64,000 nucleotides of DNA, from positions 2,870,501 through 2,934,500 of the forward strand of contig NZ_CP048222.1 in the NCBI RefSeq assembly GCF_010119975.1, in the 5' to 3' direction. Below, in pieces: positions 9,407 to 19,582 of this stretch (position 1 is the stretch's first letter; every line of letters starts with the position of its first letter). The notes beneath the pieces are model-generated. The model made no database searches, was not told the DNA's origin, and was given only the letters and a program-made list of their open reading frames with translations. A program made the position numbers and the translations under genes. The stretch is from Rhodocytophaga rosea. Its GTDB lineage: Bacteria > Bacteroidota > Bacteroidia > Cytophagales > 172606-1.

Positions 9407-9844
9407 ATGAACGAGAAGCAAAATATAGAGCTATTAAAAGAAAAGTTGGCAAGTGCGCTTCGAAATAAAGATGTGTCCTCAGCCATTGCCCCTTTTGCCG
9501 ATCAATCAGTGATGTTTCTCTTACCTCCGCCTTTACGGTTTAAAACCGGGCAGAATGCTCCCGGAGGCAGTGGCATTGGACAATGGTTTTCCACTTTTGA
9601 GGGTCCCATCGGAGTAGAGTATCAAGAGCTGGAAATAACCATCAGCGGCGAGGTAGCTTTTTGTCACAGCCTGGAACATTTGAGCGGAAAACGCACCGAT
9701 GGCACCACCACAGAGATGTGGTTTAGAGAAACGCTAGGCTTACGTAAACTAAATGGGGAGTGGAAGATTACCCATCAGCATCAATCAGTACCCATGTATA
9801 TGGATGAAAGCCAAAAGGCCGCCATCGATCTCAAACCAGAGTAG
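9407..9844 (+). CDS. SnoaL-like / nuclear transport factor 2 family protein
   Basis: A 145-residue single-domain protein with the cone-shaped SnoaL/NTF2 fold pattern: an N-terminal helix (NIELLKEKLASALRNKDV), FADQSVMFLLPPPL, and the C-terminal strands GTTTEMWFRETLGLRK and GEWKITHQHQSVPM. The ending is characteristic of the ketosteroid-isomerase-like group often labelled SgcJ/EcaC or DUF4440. The substrate or ligand is unknown. A possible -7 box lies 70 nt upstream. It is not obviously linked to its neighbours. Confidence 0.8.
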   Translation: MNEKQNIELLKEKLASALRNKDVSSAIAPFADQSVMFLLPPPLRFKTGQNAPGGSGIGQWFSTFEGPIGVEYQELEITISGEVAFCHSLEHLSGKRTDGTTTEMWFRETLGLRKLNGEWKITHQHQSVPMYMDESQKAAIDLKPE

Positions 9845-10060
9845 CCTGTAAACAGCCTTCTATCTGTTCATCCAACCCCTTGTAGTTGTTTTTACATCTA
9901 GAGGCATTTATCTATAAATATTTCCAATATTATTTCTCTACTCCAAACACCTTCAGTAGTCATTCACCTATAACGTTAAAAGAGCGAGAAAAGCAAATGC
10001 TCTTTTTCTGAGCGTTAGCCCAATGGCTATAAGGGAAGCAAAATCAGTAACAACTATTGT

Positions 10061-10653
10061 ATGCGCAAACTCAAATTAGAAGTTCAACTTTCCATAGATG
10101 GCTTTGCTGCAGGTGCAGAAGGAAAAACAGACTGGATGCTCTGGCATTGGCAACCGGAATGGAATTGGGACAAACCCCTGCAGGATTTTCACACAGAGCT
10201 ACAGACATCCTCAGACACGGTGCTGTTGGGAAAAAACATGGCATCAGGTGATTTTTATAGGCATTGGCAACAGATAGCAGGCAGTAAAGAAAATCCTCAA
10301 CAGGAATTTGCCAATGCCATCATAAACATGAAGAGATTTATGTTTTCAAGGAAGTTGAAAAAATCTCCTTGGAAAGATGTTGAGTTGTTAAAGGAGACCT
10401 CAAAGAAGAGATCCTGAAACTAAAAAAGAGAGAAGGCAAGGATATAATCGTATATGGAGGCACCAGGTTTGTTTCCTCTCTGATCAAGGAAGACTTAATT
10501 GATGAATATAACCTGCTTGTAAACCCAACCATTCTTGGCAAAGGCAAACCTATTTTTAAAAGTATTACCTCCCTTAGAAATCTTGATTTAGTTAGCGCTA
10601 CCTCTTATGGTGGTGGCATGGTTGTATTGAAATATAAGAGGAAGATCAATTAA
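10061..10653 (+). pseudogene. Dihydrofolate-reductase-family protein with a frameshift
   Basis: The first part (10061-10417) reads MRKLKLEVQLSIDGFAAG, with TDWMLWHW and DTVLLGKNMASGDFYRHW, as in RibD C-terminal/DHFR-like proteins. The frame breaks near 10395 and the protein continues one frame over: DLKEEILKLKKREGKDIIVY, GGTRFVSSLIKEDLIDEY, NPTILGKGKPIFKS, ending at 10653. One missing G in the run near 10395 would restore a single protein of about 197 residues. It is either a recent pseudogene or a base-calling error. The family reduces pteridine- or pyrimidine-like substrates with NADPH; the exact substrate is unknown. Confidence 0.8.
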
Positions 10654-10752
10654 CTCATCCCTGAATAAAAATGGTGAATAGCTTATTGCCAAACAAAAAG
10701 TTAATTATCCGATCAAGAGCTTGTATCTCATCATTGATAAACAAATAAAACA

Positions 10753-11199
10753 ATGGCAACAAACAAATTACTAAGAATGGACAATGTGGGCATTGTGGTA
10801 GAATCCCTGGATGGGGCCATCTCTTTCTTTGAGCAGATCGGCCTTACGCTGGAAGGGCGATACACTATTGAAGGGGAATGGGCAGGCCGGGTAACCGGGC
10901 TAGGTTCTCAGCACGTAGAAGTGGCGATGATGGTTACTCCCGATGGCCACAGCCGGCTTGAACTTTCCAGGTTTCTCTCTCCACCTATTATAGAAGATCA
11001 CCGGAAGGCTCCTGTAAATGCACTGGGATATCTTCGTGTCATGTTTGCTGTGGAAGACATTGACGAAATGGTAGAAAGGCTCTCAAAGCATGGGGCGCAA
11101 CTGGTCGGTGAAGTTGTTCAATATGAAGACTCCTATCGCCTCTGCTACATTAGGGGAATAGAAGGACTTTTAATTGGTTTGGCTCAACCACTTGAGTAA
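10753..11199 (+). CDS. VOC (glyoxalase/bleomycin resistance) family protein
   Basis: A 148-residue protein with the paired beta-alpha-beta-beta-beta pattern of vicinal-oxygen-chelate proteins: MDNVGIVVESLDGAISFFEQ, RLELSRFLSPP, LRVMFAVEDIDEMVERLS and YRLCYIRGIEGLLIGLAQ. Potential metal ligands (His, Glu) are present in HVEVAMM and near the C-terminus. The substrate cannot be told from sequence. A 99-bp gap separates it from the upstream broken DHFR-like gene on the same strand. Confidence 0.85.
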   Translation: MATNKLLRMDNVGIVVESLDGAISFFEQIGLTLEGRYTIEGEWAGRVTGLGSQHVEVAMMVTPDGHSRLELSRFLSPPIIEDHRKAPVNALGYLRVMFAVEDIDEMVERLSKHGAQLVGEVVQYEDSYRLCYIRGIEGLLIGLAQPLE

Positions 11200-11203
11200 C
11201 AAG

Positions 11204-11236
11204 TAATTGAAAGTTAAATTAACTACCCTTTTGTCT
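11204..11236 (+). repeat. Dispersed intergenic repeat, copy 2 (core only)
   Basis: AAAGTTAAATTAACTACCC followed by TTTTG, just after the VOC gene stop. The GTTAAATTAACTACC part matches the other copies; the G-run part is missing. Confidence 0.45.
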
Positions 11237-11498
11237 GTAGGATTAGTTTGTCCTAATTATTAAGAGGAAATAACCTTGCTTTACTTCACCAATGGACAGA
11301 AAACCATCGAAACTAACCCTGTTTCGACCGTATTACGAACTTTTCCTCAAGCTGCCCCACTTCTACTCAATGAAGTGGTAGCATTCAATAAGAGGCTGAT
11401 ACAATCTATAAGCCGGATTCTACCCATTGCCTTGCTTTGCAAAGCGGCAAGCTATAAATTACCTAGGATGTCTTTTTCTTTTATCATCTGCTGCTGTT

Positions 11499-12161
11499 AT
11501 GACCTATCCCTCAGAAAAAGCCTCTCAAGAACAAATTCTGCAGTTTTTAACCACTGAACATTTTACGCTGCAGACGGCTAAGGCAGCCACCATTGCCGAA
11601 GCCAATGGACGAGCGGGTTTGTTTCTGAGCACGGTCTCCAGCGCAGTGGTTGCCTTAGCTTTTATTGGTCAGGTCTCCGGTATGGGGCAAGCCTTCTTTG
11701 TATTTGGCCTGGTACTATTCCCTTCCTTGCTATTCCTGGGGATCATCACTTTCGAGCGTGCCATCCAGACGGCGATTGAAAATATGATCCATTCCAGGGG
11801 TATCAACCGCATACGCCACTACTATGTAGAACTAGCTCCTCAAATCAAACATTACTTTATCCATTCCACACATGATGATGTAGCAGGGGCTGTGCGCAAT
11901 ATGGGTATCCTTCCTTCTACTTCCTGGTGGCAACATTTAGTTACCAATGCCGGGATGATAGGATTGATTAACAGCATTTTGATAGGCGTCTTTACAGGTA
12001 TGGTTCTTGGCTTCTCAACTTTTTTACCCCTCTATGGTTGCACCGGTTTAGGGGTTCTGTTATTCTTTCTAGCAGTAGTAATCCAACATCGATACCAAAT
12101 GAAAAAATATATAGCTTTTGAGAAAGAGTTACAGACCCTCTTTCCAAGTGATAAGCAGTAG
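11499..12161 (+). CDS. Four-helix membrane protein of unknown function
   Basis: An ATG at 11427 would give 244 residues, but the ATG at 11499 (MTYPSEKASQEQ) removes an unlikely hydrophobic leader and is preferred. Four membrane segments are visible: AGLFLSTVSSAVVALAFIG, AFFVFGLVLFPSLLFLGII, MIGLINSILIGVFTGMVLG and GLGVLLFFLAVVIQH. A soluble loop of about 70 residues (HSRGINRIRHYYVELAPQ...) separates pairs two and three. The N-terminal helix TAKAATIAEANGRAGLF precedes TM1. The gene is not assigned to a family. Neighbours give no clue. Confidence 0.7.
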   Translation: MTYPSEKASQEQILQFLTTEHFTLQTAKAATIAEANGRAGLFLSTVSSAVVALAFIGQVSGMGQAFFVFGLVLFPSLLFLGIITFERAIQTAIENMIHSRGINRIRHYYVELAPQIKHYFIHSTHDDVAGAVRNMGILPSTSWWQHLVTNAGMIGLINSILIGVFTGMVLGFSTFLPLYGCTGLGVLLFFLAVVIQHRYQMKKYIAFEKELQTLFPSDKQ

Positions 12162-12417
12162 CTGACCGATTGCTTTGACCTATGCCAAATAATAGAATTA
12201 TTTTGTAGTGTCAAGAAAGCCCCTTTTTGGTAACTTGATAACAGCGTAGGAGGTAAGTTTCAAACCTGTAATTTTGTCTCCCTTTTGCCTCTTATGGAGG
12301 TGATCCCATAAGAACTATACTCTTTAACTTTACTTGGAGCATATCACCCCAATCCTTTTTCATATTTTCCTATTTCATATTTTCCTATTATAGACTTGCT
12401 GAAAAAATGTATTCGAA

Positions 12418-14598
12418 TTATTTCAATACTACCTCCCCTGTCAACCCATCCAACAATATGGTTACCCCTTTCTCTAAATGCAGTGTAACTAGTTTTCCAT
12501 TTTTTAACTTAATTGTTCGCTCTCCTCCTTCTTTAGTATGAAGAAGAATTAATCCTGAATGGGCATAGGTAAAGTCGTTTTGCTCATTATAGATGTGGCA
12601 ACCGGCTTTGCGAAAAATTTCACGAAAGCCTTCTGTCCCATTCAGTGGTAAAGCACAAAACACAGAAGTATACGCTTTGAGTTGTTTGCGGGCAATAATA
12701 GGCTTACTAGAGGGCTGTAGCGTGGCTAAAGGCTCAACAGTGTTGTCATTGATCACTACCAACGGGTCGACTGATTCTTTAAACCCATAGCTGTAAGCTG
12801 GTTGGAGAAACTCCACGGATGGAGCTTGAGGGAGATTTATCCGCTCAAGCCTCATCCCTGTTAATGCTTTTACAAAATCCAGGTCTAAGCGCTCTCCGTT
12901 GGTATACCCTGACAGGTAATTCCAGACCAGCGTACGGCCCTTGCCTGCTACCTTTTGGAGAATAAATTTTCTCTGGCTGTCTGTCAGTTTATACACATTC
13001 ATAAATACGACAGCCTTATATTGATCTAGATTCACTCTCTCCAGGTCAAAATCATACACATGGTCACCTATGACACCGGTTCGCATGGCTTGCTCAGTGG
13101 AGTGATCGAGCACATTGATGAAAATAGGTAAGGGAGTAGATTTCAGATAGTAAAACACATCCTGGCTCCAAACATACAGTACATCAGCTTCTGACTAGTA
13201 AGTCACCTGCAGCCTTTAATCAAAAAAAGCTTTCTGCCTTTGAAATTCTGCCAGGTAAGCAGGATGATCCCACCAACCATAGCCTTTTTGAAGGCCAAAA
13301 TCATACAGCCAGAACCCTATTCCCCGCAAGAGTGGCAGCAAAGTAGACCGTCGTATAATGTTTGCATATACCGGGTCATAGCGTTCTTTATAGCGGATGT
13401 TGTCATACTCTGTTGAGGCATGCAAGTAGCCATTGTCAATTTCATCCATAAAGAGTTTTTCATGCAGAAGGGTGGATTCAATGACCGCTCTTGAATTTCC
13501 AGACCCTCCTGCTTTGCGGCTTTCTCCCCAATAAGTTTGAGGAGCTGATAGATAATCAACATAGGGACTCTCTAAAATTTGTTTCACAAATAAGTGACCT
13601 CCTACGGTTTGCCGGTTAAAGGTCATATGCAGGTAGCCGTAGAAAATCCCTGTAATAAGTGGCCTGGGCCAATGCTGTTTAACTAGCCGGCAAAAATACT
13701 CCACATCTTCTGCCACGACTTGTTGTTGGGCGGTAAAATAATCAATCGTACGTTGCTCCTGAAGCGGATCTTTGAAAAATCCATCCTGGGTTTGGAGGCG
13801 CTCCGACACACCGGGTACCGTAGCATTTTCAAGCGTAAAAGCTTTCGTCTTCCATGCTTTTTGCAGATTTAGAGTAGTGCTATATTTGGCTTTGAGCCAA
13901 CTTTGGAAATAACCACTCATAGCCGGGCCTGTATCAGGATCATGGTCAATAAAACCCCAGTAATGCCATTCTCCATAAATGCCTCCGGCAATGTGCATAC
14001 CGATCAGCGCGTTACCTTCAGCAGTTTTTGAGAGACGCTGACAAAGTTCTTTGAGTTTCTCCCCGGCTTGCTTCCTCCATTTTAGGGAAGCCAGGCTTGC
14101 CCGCAGGGAGCGGTTGATATCATATTCCTCATTATGGTGGGGAGGGCCTGCCTGAAGGGTGGTATCGATTGGTCCGTCGGCAAACTGAGTACATTCTTCC
14201 AAATTGGCTTTATTCCACCAAAACGGGGCATTGACATGCACCCGGATCACAACTCCAGCATCGGGACACTCATTTAGCACACCTCGCACCTGGCGCTGTA
14301 CTTTGGCTATATCGAGTGTATCTGTATGGGTATACCAGATATCTTCCAGATATACATCTACCTGAAAGAGGCGGAAGCCAATCTGGCAAAAGTTGCGGAT
14401 GTTGCGCGAGGGTACCTCCTCCCAGGACCATCGTCCTCCATAGGCATGGGTCAGGGCATACATAGCAGATGTCTGAGGTTGATCATTAACAAAGAGGGTG
14501 GGGCGGCCATTAAAAGACTTAATTTGGGCAGATTTAGGTGATTGGCAAAAGAGTAGTTGGGGCAGATGAAGTAGGAGGAGAAAGAATACATGTTTCAT
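12418..14598 (-). pseudogene. GH42-like beta-galactosidase broken by two in-frame stops
   Basis: Two pieces on the minus strand (13216-14598 and 12418-13158) lie in the same frame and together give 727 codons. Only a TAA (13216-13218) and a TAG (13195-13197) divide them, with RLQVTY between and SEADVLYVWSQDVFYYLK after. The first piece has a signal peptide, GGIYGEWHYWGFIDHD (acid/base Glu candidate) and LFMDEIDNGYL (nucleophile Glu candidate) of a GH42-type barrel. The second is the flavodoxin-like beta-galactosidase trimer domain and C-terminal beta domain. Each stop is one base from a sense codon (AAA, CAG). The barrel part could still be made alone, but loss of function is more likely. Confidence 0.8.
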
Positions 14599-14948
14599 AT
14601 AGGTGGAATTCTATCAACAGGTTTTTAAAGTATATAGTCTTAGTTTTAAATTATCTGCTCTTTTATTAACCATCATTTTTCCCAACTTATTTATAGGAAG
14701 GGTACATTGGTAGCAAATGCCATTCGCAGCAGGTCTTATCCGGTTATAGATGGACAAAAAATATTTAACAATGTTAATATGCTCTCTTATTCCAAGATAG
14801 TTTCAAAAAGGGGGAATTAAAGTCAGAATTTAATGTTTTGTTGAATTAATTATCTGCTCATTGTTAATATAGTTCTGCACCCAGTCTGCTTTGTCTAGAA
14901 ATTTCTTATCTTGAATACAAAAGATCTATCACAGTAAACGTATAGTGT
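14599..14948. other. Intergenic, divergent region
   Basis: A 350-bp gap between the minus-strand glycosidase pseudogene and a plus-strand small gene. It holds one degenerate copy of the dispersed repeat (14800-14822, TTTCAAAAAGGGGGAATTAA). Nothing else is seen. Confidence 0.4.
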
Positions 14949-15155
14949 ATGTCCACAGCTTATCAAATTGTACACGAGGAAGAGATTGAGCATAAAAATG
15001 AATATTACGAACTCCATCTGATAAAAAATAGCCAACAGCAGCGTATCTTTTTTTCTACTAACCAAGAAAACTTAGAGCAGACGGCTCGTCAAATAATTGA
15101 TGATATGGGGATACAAGTTGAAAAATGGCATATCATCCCTCATTCAAAACATTAA
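14949..15155 (+). CDS. Small hypothetical protein (68 residues)
   Basis: A short acidic-to-neutral protein with alternating strand and helix character: YYELHLIKNSQQQRIFFS and NLEQTARQIIDDMGIQVEKW. The amphipathic pattern and good codon use favour a real gene. It has no membrane segment and no known motif. It is monocistronic, converging on the histidine kinase gene. Function unknown. Confidence 0.55.
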   Translation: MSTAYQIVHEEEIEHKNEYYELHLIKNSQQQRIFFSTNQENLEQTARQIIDDMGIQVEKWHIIPHSKH

Positions 15156-15229
15156 GAAAGGCTAGTTCAATATTTAGTTTCTGGAAGTCTCAAAATACGG
15201 AGAATTAAATTAACAGCCCCTTATAACCA

Positions 15230-17386
15230 TTATTCCTTGTAGGGTAAGTAGATCGTAAATGCTGTTCCTCTATTTAGTTTGCTTTCTACCCCAATTTTCC
15301 CTCCTGCATTTTCTACAATCCTTTTTACGATATAGAGTCCGATACCCGTGCCCTCCACATGGGTGTGAAAGCGTTTAAACATAGTAAAAAGCTTTTGAAG
15401 ATTGTTCTCACTTATCCCTATGCCATTATCTTTGACTTCTATCATTACATAGTCCTCTCGTTTTTGGGTGACAATTGTAATTTGAGGCCTTCTTTCCGGG
15501 GAAGCATATTTAACGGCATTAGATAACAGGTTATAGAAGATGCTTTGCAAATTTTTCCTGGCAAACCTAAACTCATCTATTTCTATATTTTTGTCTATAT
15601 GCACAGGGGTAGCTTCCAGCAGTTTAGTTAGATCTAGTTCAACTTCATCTATAACTCTTTGTATAGAAATGGTTTCCACCTCTTCCCCTCCTTTTTGTAC
15701 TTTCGCTATTTGGGTTAAGCTCGCAATCGTAGATTTTAATCTATCTATTGAGGCTGCTATCATAGATAACATCCTATGCTGCTCCTCATCCAACAGGAAT
15801 TTTGCCGTAAGTTTTTTGATAAGGGCTAGCATTAAGCCTTCAATATTGGCTATGGGTGCCTTCAGATCATGGGAAGCTGTATAGATGAAGTTATCTAAAT
15901 CGGTATTGATTCTTGTAAGCGCTTGATTACTTGCCTCTAGCTTTTGGTTGCTTTCCAGCACGGCTTGATTGGCTTCTAAAAGTTCTTCATTGCTCGCTAG
16001 AAGTTCTTCGCTAGCTGAATGGAGTTCTTCATTGGAAGCAGCTAGTTCCTGTGTCGTAGTTTGCAACGCCTGCTCTACGGTTTTGAGCTCATCAATGTCT
16101 GTAGCGGTACCTACCCACAAGAGAATGTGGTTGTTTTCATCTTTAATGGGCATAACCTGCGTAAGGTGCCAGCGGTAAGAGCCATCCCTGTGCCGATACC
16201 GGTTCTCTGCCCTATAGGACATTGCTTCCCTTCTTCCGGCAGTTCTACGGGCTATAACAAGAGATAAATCATCCGGATGTAAGGCTTGCTGCCAGCCCAA
16301 TCCCAGACTTTGCTCTTGAGTAAGTCCTGTGTAGTCATACCACCGTTTATTGAAAAAATTGATAGTAAATTCCTCAGCAGGGGATGTCCAGGTAAGTTGT
16401 GGGATAGATTCCAGTAGCAAAGCGAGCCGCACTGAGGCCTGACTTGCCTCTTGTTCTGCTTTTTTACGCTCGCTTATATTGGTAGCCAGCAGGTAAAAGC
16501 CTATTACTTGTTTGTTCTCCCATCGGGGAATGAAGCGGAAATGTACATAGCGGGATTCCACCGGCTTATAATTCATTTGTGTTTCAAAGGAGAGGATTTG
16601 CCCTGCCAATACCTGCTTTATTTTTTCATGTACTGCCCCATAGGCTTCTTGGCCTGCTATTTCCCTCAGGGTTTTGCCAATAATGGCACTGCGCTCCATA
16701 TTGAACCACTGCTCATAGGCTTGATTGGTAAAGCGGTAGGTTTCCTCCTTGTCCACATAAGAGATGAGTACAGGTAAGGCGTCGGTGATTAAACGCAGCT
16801 CTTTTTCACTTGAAGCCAGCGCTGCTGTTCTTTCTTCCACCTTTCTTTCTAGAGTCGTATTAGTTTCCTGGAGGATTTCCTGCATGCGCAATAATTCTTC
16901 ATTTGCTTGCTGCAGCTGTGTATGTTTGTCGAGGAGTTCCTGCTCGATTTGCTTGCGCCTGGTCACATCCCGGATGATAGCAGTAAAAAAAACGCCCTCC
17001 TGCTGCCAAAAAGAAAGAGAAAGCTCCATAGGAAAAACTTCTCCTCCTTTCCTCAAACCTTCAACTTCAATGGTACGCCCTATCAATTTACCCACCCGGG
17101 TAGCCACAAAGCGGTCCATGCCTCTCTGATGGGCCTCTCTGTATTGGCTAGGTATGAGTACAGAAAGATTGCTGCTAATGAGTTCTTGCTGGGAGTACCC
17201 AAAGATTTGAGTAGCTTTTTCATTGCAAAAAAGAATGGTAGAATCTGCATCAGCAATAAGAATGGCATCACTAGCGGTTTGAGCAATGGAAGACAGGATT
17301 TGTTGAGAGACTTCTGTAGGCTTTGTTTTTCTGCCCCTGGTAAGGAGGCCATCAAAGAAGTTCTTTAAGATAGTATTCATCATCAA
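15230..17386 (-). CDS. PAS-domain sensor histidine kinase (soluble)
   Basis: A 718-residue protein without membrane segments. PAS 1 covers about residues 30-150 (ILIADADSTILFCNEKAT, DVTRRKQIEQEL). A coiled coil follows (about 150-200). PAS 2 covers about 205-320 (ISYVDKEETYRFTNQAYEQW). PAS 3 covers about 325-440 (LLESIPQLTWTSP, YRAENRYRHRDGSYRWHL). A strongly repetitive coiled coil (ELAASNEELHSASEELLASN and on) leads to the H-box FIYTASHDLKAPI. The ATPase domain has NLLSNAVKYAS, VKDNGIGI and GTGIGLYIVKRI. It would autophosphorylate His in response to a cytoplasmic signal, possibly redox or a ligand. The response regulators at 19583-20415 are the nearest partner candidates, now beyond an IS630. 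Confidence 0.92.
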   Translation of the reverse strand: MMMNTILKNFFDGLLTRGRKTKPTEVSQQILSSIAQTASDAILIADADSTILFCNEKATQIFGYSQQELISSNLSVLIPSQYREAHQRGMDRFVATRVGKLIGRTIEVEGLRKGGEVFPMELSLSFWQQEGVFFTAIIRDVTRRKQIEQELLDKHTQLQQANEELLRMQEILQETNTTLERKVEERTAALASSEKELRLITDALPVLISYVDKEETYRFTNQAYEQWFNMERSAIIGKTLREIAGQEAYGAVHEKIKQVLAGQILSFETQMNYKPVESRYVHFRFIPRWENKQVIGFYLLATNISERKKAEQEASQASVRLALLLESIPQLTWTSPAEEFTINFFNKRWYDYTGLTQEQSLGLGWQQALHPDDLSLVIARRTAGRREAMSYRAENRYRHRDGSYRWHLTQVMPIKDENNHILLWVGTATDIDELKTVEQALQTTTQELAASNEELHSASEELLASNEELLEANQAVLESNQKLEASNQALTRINTDLDNFIYTASHDLKAPIANIEGLMLALIKKLTAKFLLDEEQHRMLSMIAASIDRLKSTIASLTQIAKVQKGGEEVETISIQRVIDEVELDLTKLLEATPVHIDKNIEIDEFRFARKNLQSIFYNLLSNAVKYASPERRPQITIVTQKREDYVMIEVKDNGIGISENNLQKLFTMFKRFHTHVEGTGIGLYIVKRIVENAGGKIGVESKLNRGTAFTIYLPYKE

Positions 17387-18232
17387 ATAGATTAGCTGGT
17401 CTGAAAAGGCTCATTTCCACTATGATGGAAAGAAATTAGTCAACGAAAGTAGAGATTTGTTGAAATAAAGCAAGAGTTACCCATCGTTTTCTCTAAGGAA
17501 GCTTACCGGTAACTAGCCTAGCTAGCTTGGAAGAACAACACTACATCAGAGGCCCTTACAGTAACATGGATTGATTTGCAAGCTGTGACCAATACATGAA
17601 AGTGCTCACCTCTATCATCATTACTGATAATAGAGGTGAGTTGAAAGAGGCCGTTCAAGTTACTTCTCTTTAACTTCATATATGTGTTTAGCTACGCTGC
17701 TGGAATCGCTTTTAAGTTACTATTCATTTTTTCGAAGCAAGTCCAGTTTAACCTCCTCTTCTATACTATATTCACACGTTTTGCTCTGTTGGGAAGGCCA
17801 GCACTGCCCTTACCTTTCTAGAAAATGAACCCTTTCCCTCTCTGATTTTGCTAAACATCAATATGCCTCTTTAAGGTGGGATTTTATAAACCCATAGGCA
17901 GCCTTACCCACTTTTGCTAGCACAGCCTGCAAGATAGTGATACTCACTTCTTCCATCCATCAAATAGACCAATAGAAATCAAAAGCTTATCAAGTGATAG
18001 CCCCTTTTACTATCAAACCTTTACCAAACAACAAATGGTAGACAAACTGCTGCCCTTACTATAAAACTGAAATGCTTTCAGTAGCTAGCAGGCAACATAA
18101 AAATTATTAAAACATTTAGTGATCAAAATGGCTTGATGTAAATGGCGATGGGCAAATAGATAGCCCTTTGAGAGGATAAGATTGTTGTCGATCTTGCCAA
18201 AGAAGTAATCATTGTAATCAATAGGCTTACTA
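17387..18232. other. Long intergenic stretch before IS630
   Basis: No intact gene is seen in about 846 bp. An 11-bp inverted repeat (CTCACCTCTAT at 17605-17615 and ATAGAGGTGAG at 17630-17640, 14-nt loop) could be a terminator or operator; it has no T-run. On the minus strand at 17858-17956 a short open frame reads MEEVSITILQAVLAKVGKAA; it may be the leftover N-terminus of a lost gene. Confidence 0.4.
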
Positions 18233-18287
18233 GTAGTGCATAAAGTTTAAGTTGTCTTGTTGTTTGTGTATCTTGGTCAGAAAAGCC

Positions 18288-18734
18288 ATGACTCTTTATC
18301 GACTTACCCTCAGCCAGCAAGAAAGAGATACATTAACCGATTGGCTCAGTAAAGGCAGCCGAAAGGCTAAAGATATTCAGAAAGCCTATGTACTGTTGGC
18401 AAGCGATGAGACTACGGGCAGGGAAAGTGAAACAGAGTTAGCTGCTCATTATAAGCTATCTACTAAAAGTGTAGAAAGAATCAGAAAGGCATTCTGTGAG
18501 CAAGGTATGGCTATGTTTGACAAGAAGCAGAGAAAAACCAGGAGTGATAAAAAGATAGATGGGAAGGTAGAAGCGCATCTACTGGCTTTAGTCTGCAGTG
18601 AGCCGCCACAAGGTCAGTCAAAGTGGAAACTGCAGATGCTGGCAGACAAATTAGTGGAATTGCAGGTGATTGACTCAATTTCTCATACGAGTGTGGCAGG
18701 GATATTAAAAAAAATGAGATTAAGCCTTGGCTAA
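18288..18734 (+). CDS. IS630 transposase, N-terminal helix-turn-helix part (ORF A)
   Basis: About 148 residues from the preferred ATG at 18288 (MTLYRLTLSQQERDTL); an earlier in-frame ATG at 18252 lies closer to the end. It contains the winged helix-turn-helix DNA-binding region: ETELAAHYKLSTKSVERIRK. The 3' end carries the run TTAAAAAAAATG near 18708-18719. There a -1 ribosomal slip would continue into the frame of the catalytic part (KNEIKPWLRPMWVIPP), giving a full transposase. Frameshift-controlled fusion is common for IS630. Confidence 0.85.
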   Translation: MTLYRLTLSQQERDTLTDWLSKGSRKAKDIQKAYVLLASDETTGRESETELAAHYKLSTKSVERIRKAFCEQGMAMFDKKQRKTRSDKKIDGKVEAHLLALVCSEPPQGQSKWKLQMLADKLVELQVIDSISHTSVAGILKKMRLSLG

Positions 18735-18739
18735 GGCCC

Positions 18740-19396
18740 ATGTGGGTGATTCCACCCAAACAAAACGCAGGCTTTGTGTATGGAATGGAAAAAGTGATCT
18801 CAGTCTATGAAAGATTATTCAATGAAAAGCAGCCGGTTGTCACTTTAGATGAATCACCCAAACAACTCATCGAAAGTAAACACTTTATTGGCAGGGATGG
18901 GAAGAAGTATCAGGACAGTATTTATACAAGACAGGGTGTAAGGGATATTTACATGGTCTTTGAGCCTTTAGCCGGTAAGCGGTTTTGTTTTGTGGAAGAA
19001 AATCACAACCGCTTTACCTGGGTAAAGATTGTCAGTCACCTGCTGGATACTACTTATAAGGAATGTGAGAAGATTACTTTAGTAGAGGATAACTTGTCAG
19101 CTCATAAGCCAAGTGCTTTTTACGAAGTCTATGAGCCTGAAAAAGCAAAAGCCTATCTAGACAGGGTAGAGTTTGTTTTTACACCTGCTCATGGCAGCTG
19201 GCTGAATATGGCAGAAATAGAGTTATCTGTACTGCAAAGGGATTGCCTTGACAGGCATATAGCTACCCAAGCAGAATTAACAAGAGAGGTAAAAGCCTGG
19301 CAGGAAAACAGAAATGCAAAAGCAGTGAAAGCTAATTGGCATTTCGCCAATCAAGATGCCAGAGTTAAACTCAAAAAACTCTACCCGACTATTTAA
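18740..19396 (+). CDS. IS630 transposase, catalytic DDE part (ORF B)
   Basis: A 218-residue frame from ATG 18740, normally made as a -1 frameshift fusion with ORF A. The catalytic triad is visible: Asp in VVTLDESPK, Asp in TLVEDNLSAHKPS, Glu in SWLNMAEIEL. It ends SLKKLYPTI-like at KLKKLYPTI, just inside the right end. It catalyses cut-and-paste transposition into TA. It appears intact. Confidence 0.88.
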   Translation: MWVIPPKQNAGFVYGMEKVISVYERLFNEKQPVVTLDESPKQLIESKHFIGRDGKKYQDSIYTRQGVRDIYMVFEPLAGKRFCFVEENHNRFTWVKIVSHLLDTTYKECEKITLVEDNLSAHKPSAFYEVYEPEKAKAYLDRVEFVFTPAHGSWLNMAEIELSVLQRDCLDRHIATQAELTREVKAWQENRNAKAVKANWHFANQDARVKLKKLYPTI

Positions 19397-19582
19397 AATT
19401 TATGTACTACTAGCAAATAAGCAGATATGTAGATAAAAAATAGAAAAAGGAAACTAAACGGGTTATTACTATATCCTTTTCCATATCATATCTTTTCTAA
19501 ACAGCCTTTGCCTATCAGAGAGTAGAGCGCAGAAATTGTGTAGGAAATATTGATTGAAAAAAGCAACTTACGGTAGTAGAAG

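Larger units (their letters stand above)
18233..19410 (+). mobile_element. IS630-family element, copy A
   Basis: A 1178-bp element flanked by TA on both sides (18231-18232 and 19411-19412), the IS630 hallmark. The ends are imperfect inverted repeats: GTAGTGCATAAAGTTTAA on the left, and GTAGTACATAAATTTTAA as the complement of the right. It carries two overlapping-frame transposase ORFs joined by an A8 slippery run. A diverged copy of the same length lies at 31174-32351 on the other strand. It sits between the histidine kinase and response-regulator genes. Confidence 0.9.

Noticed and set aside
12210-12236. TCAAGAAAGCCCC...GGTAACTTGA as a member of the dispersed repeat
   Set aside because: Only the outer parts match and the G-run is reversed; kept as a weak candidate only.
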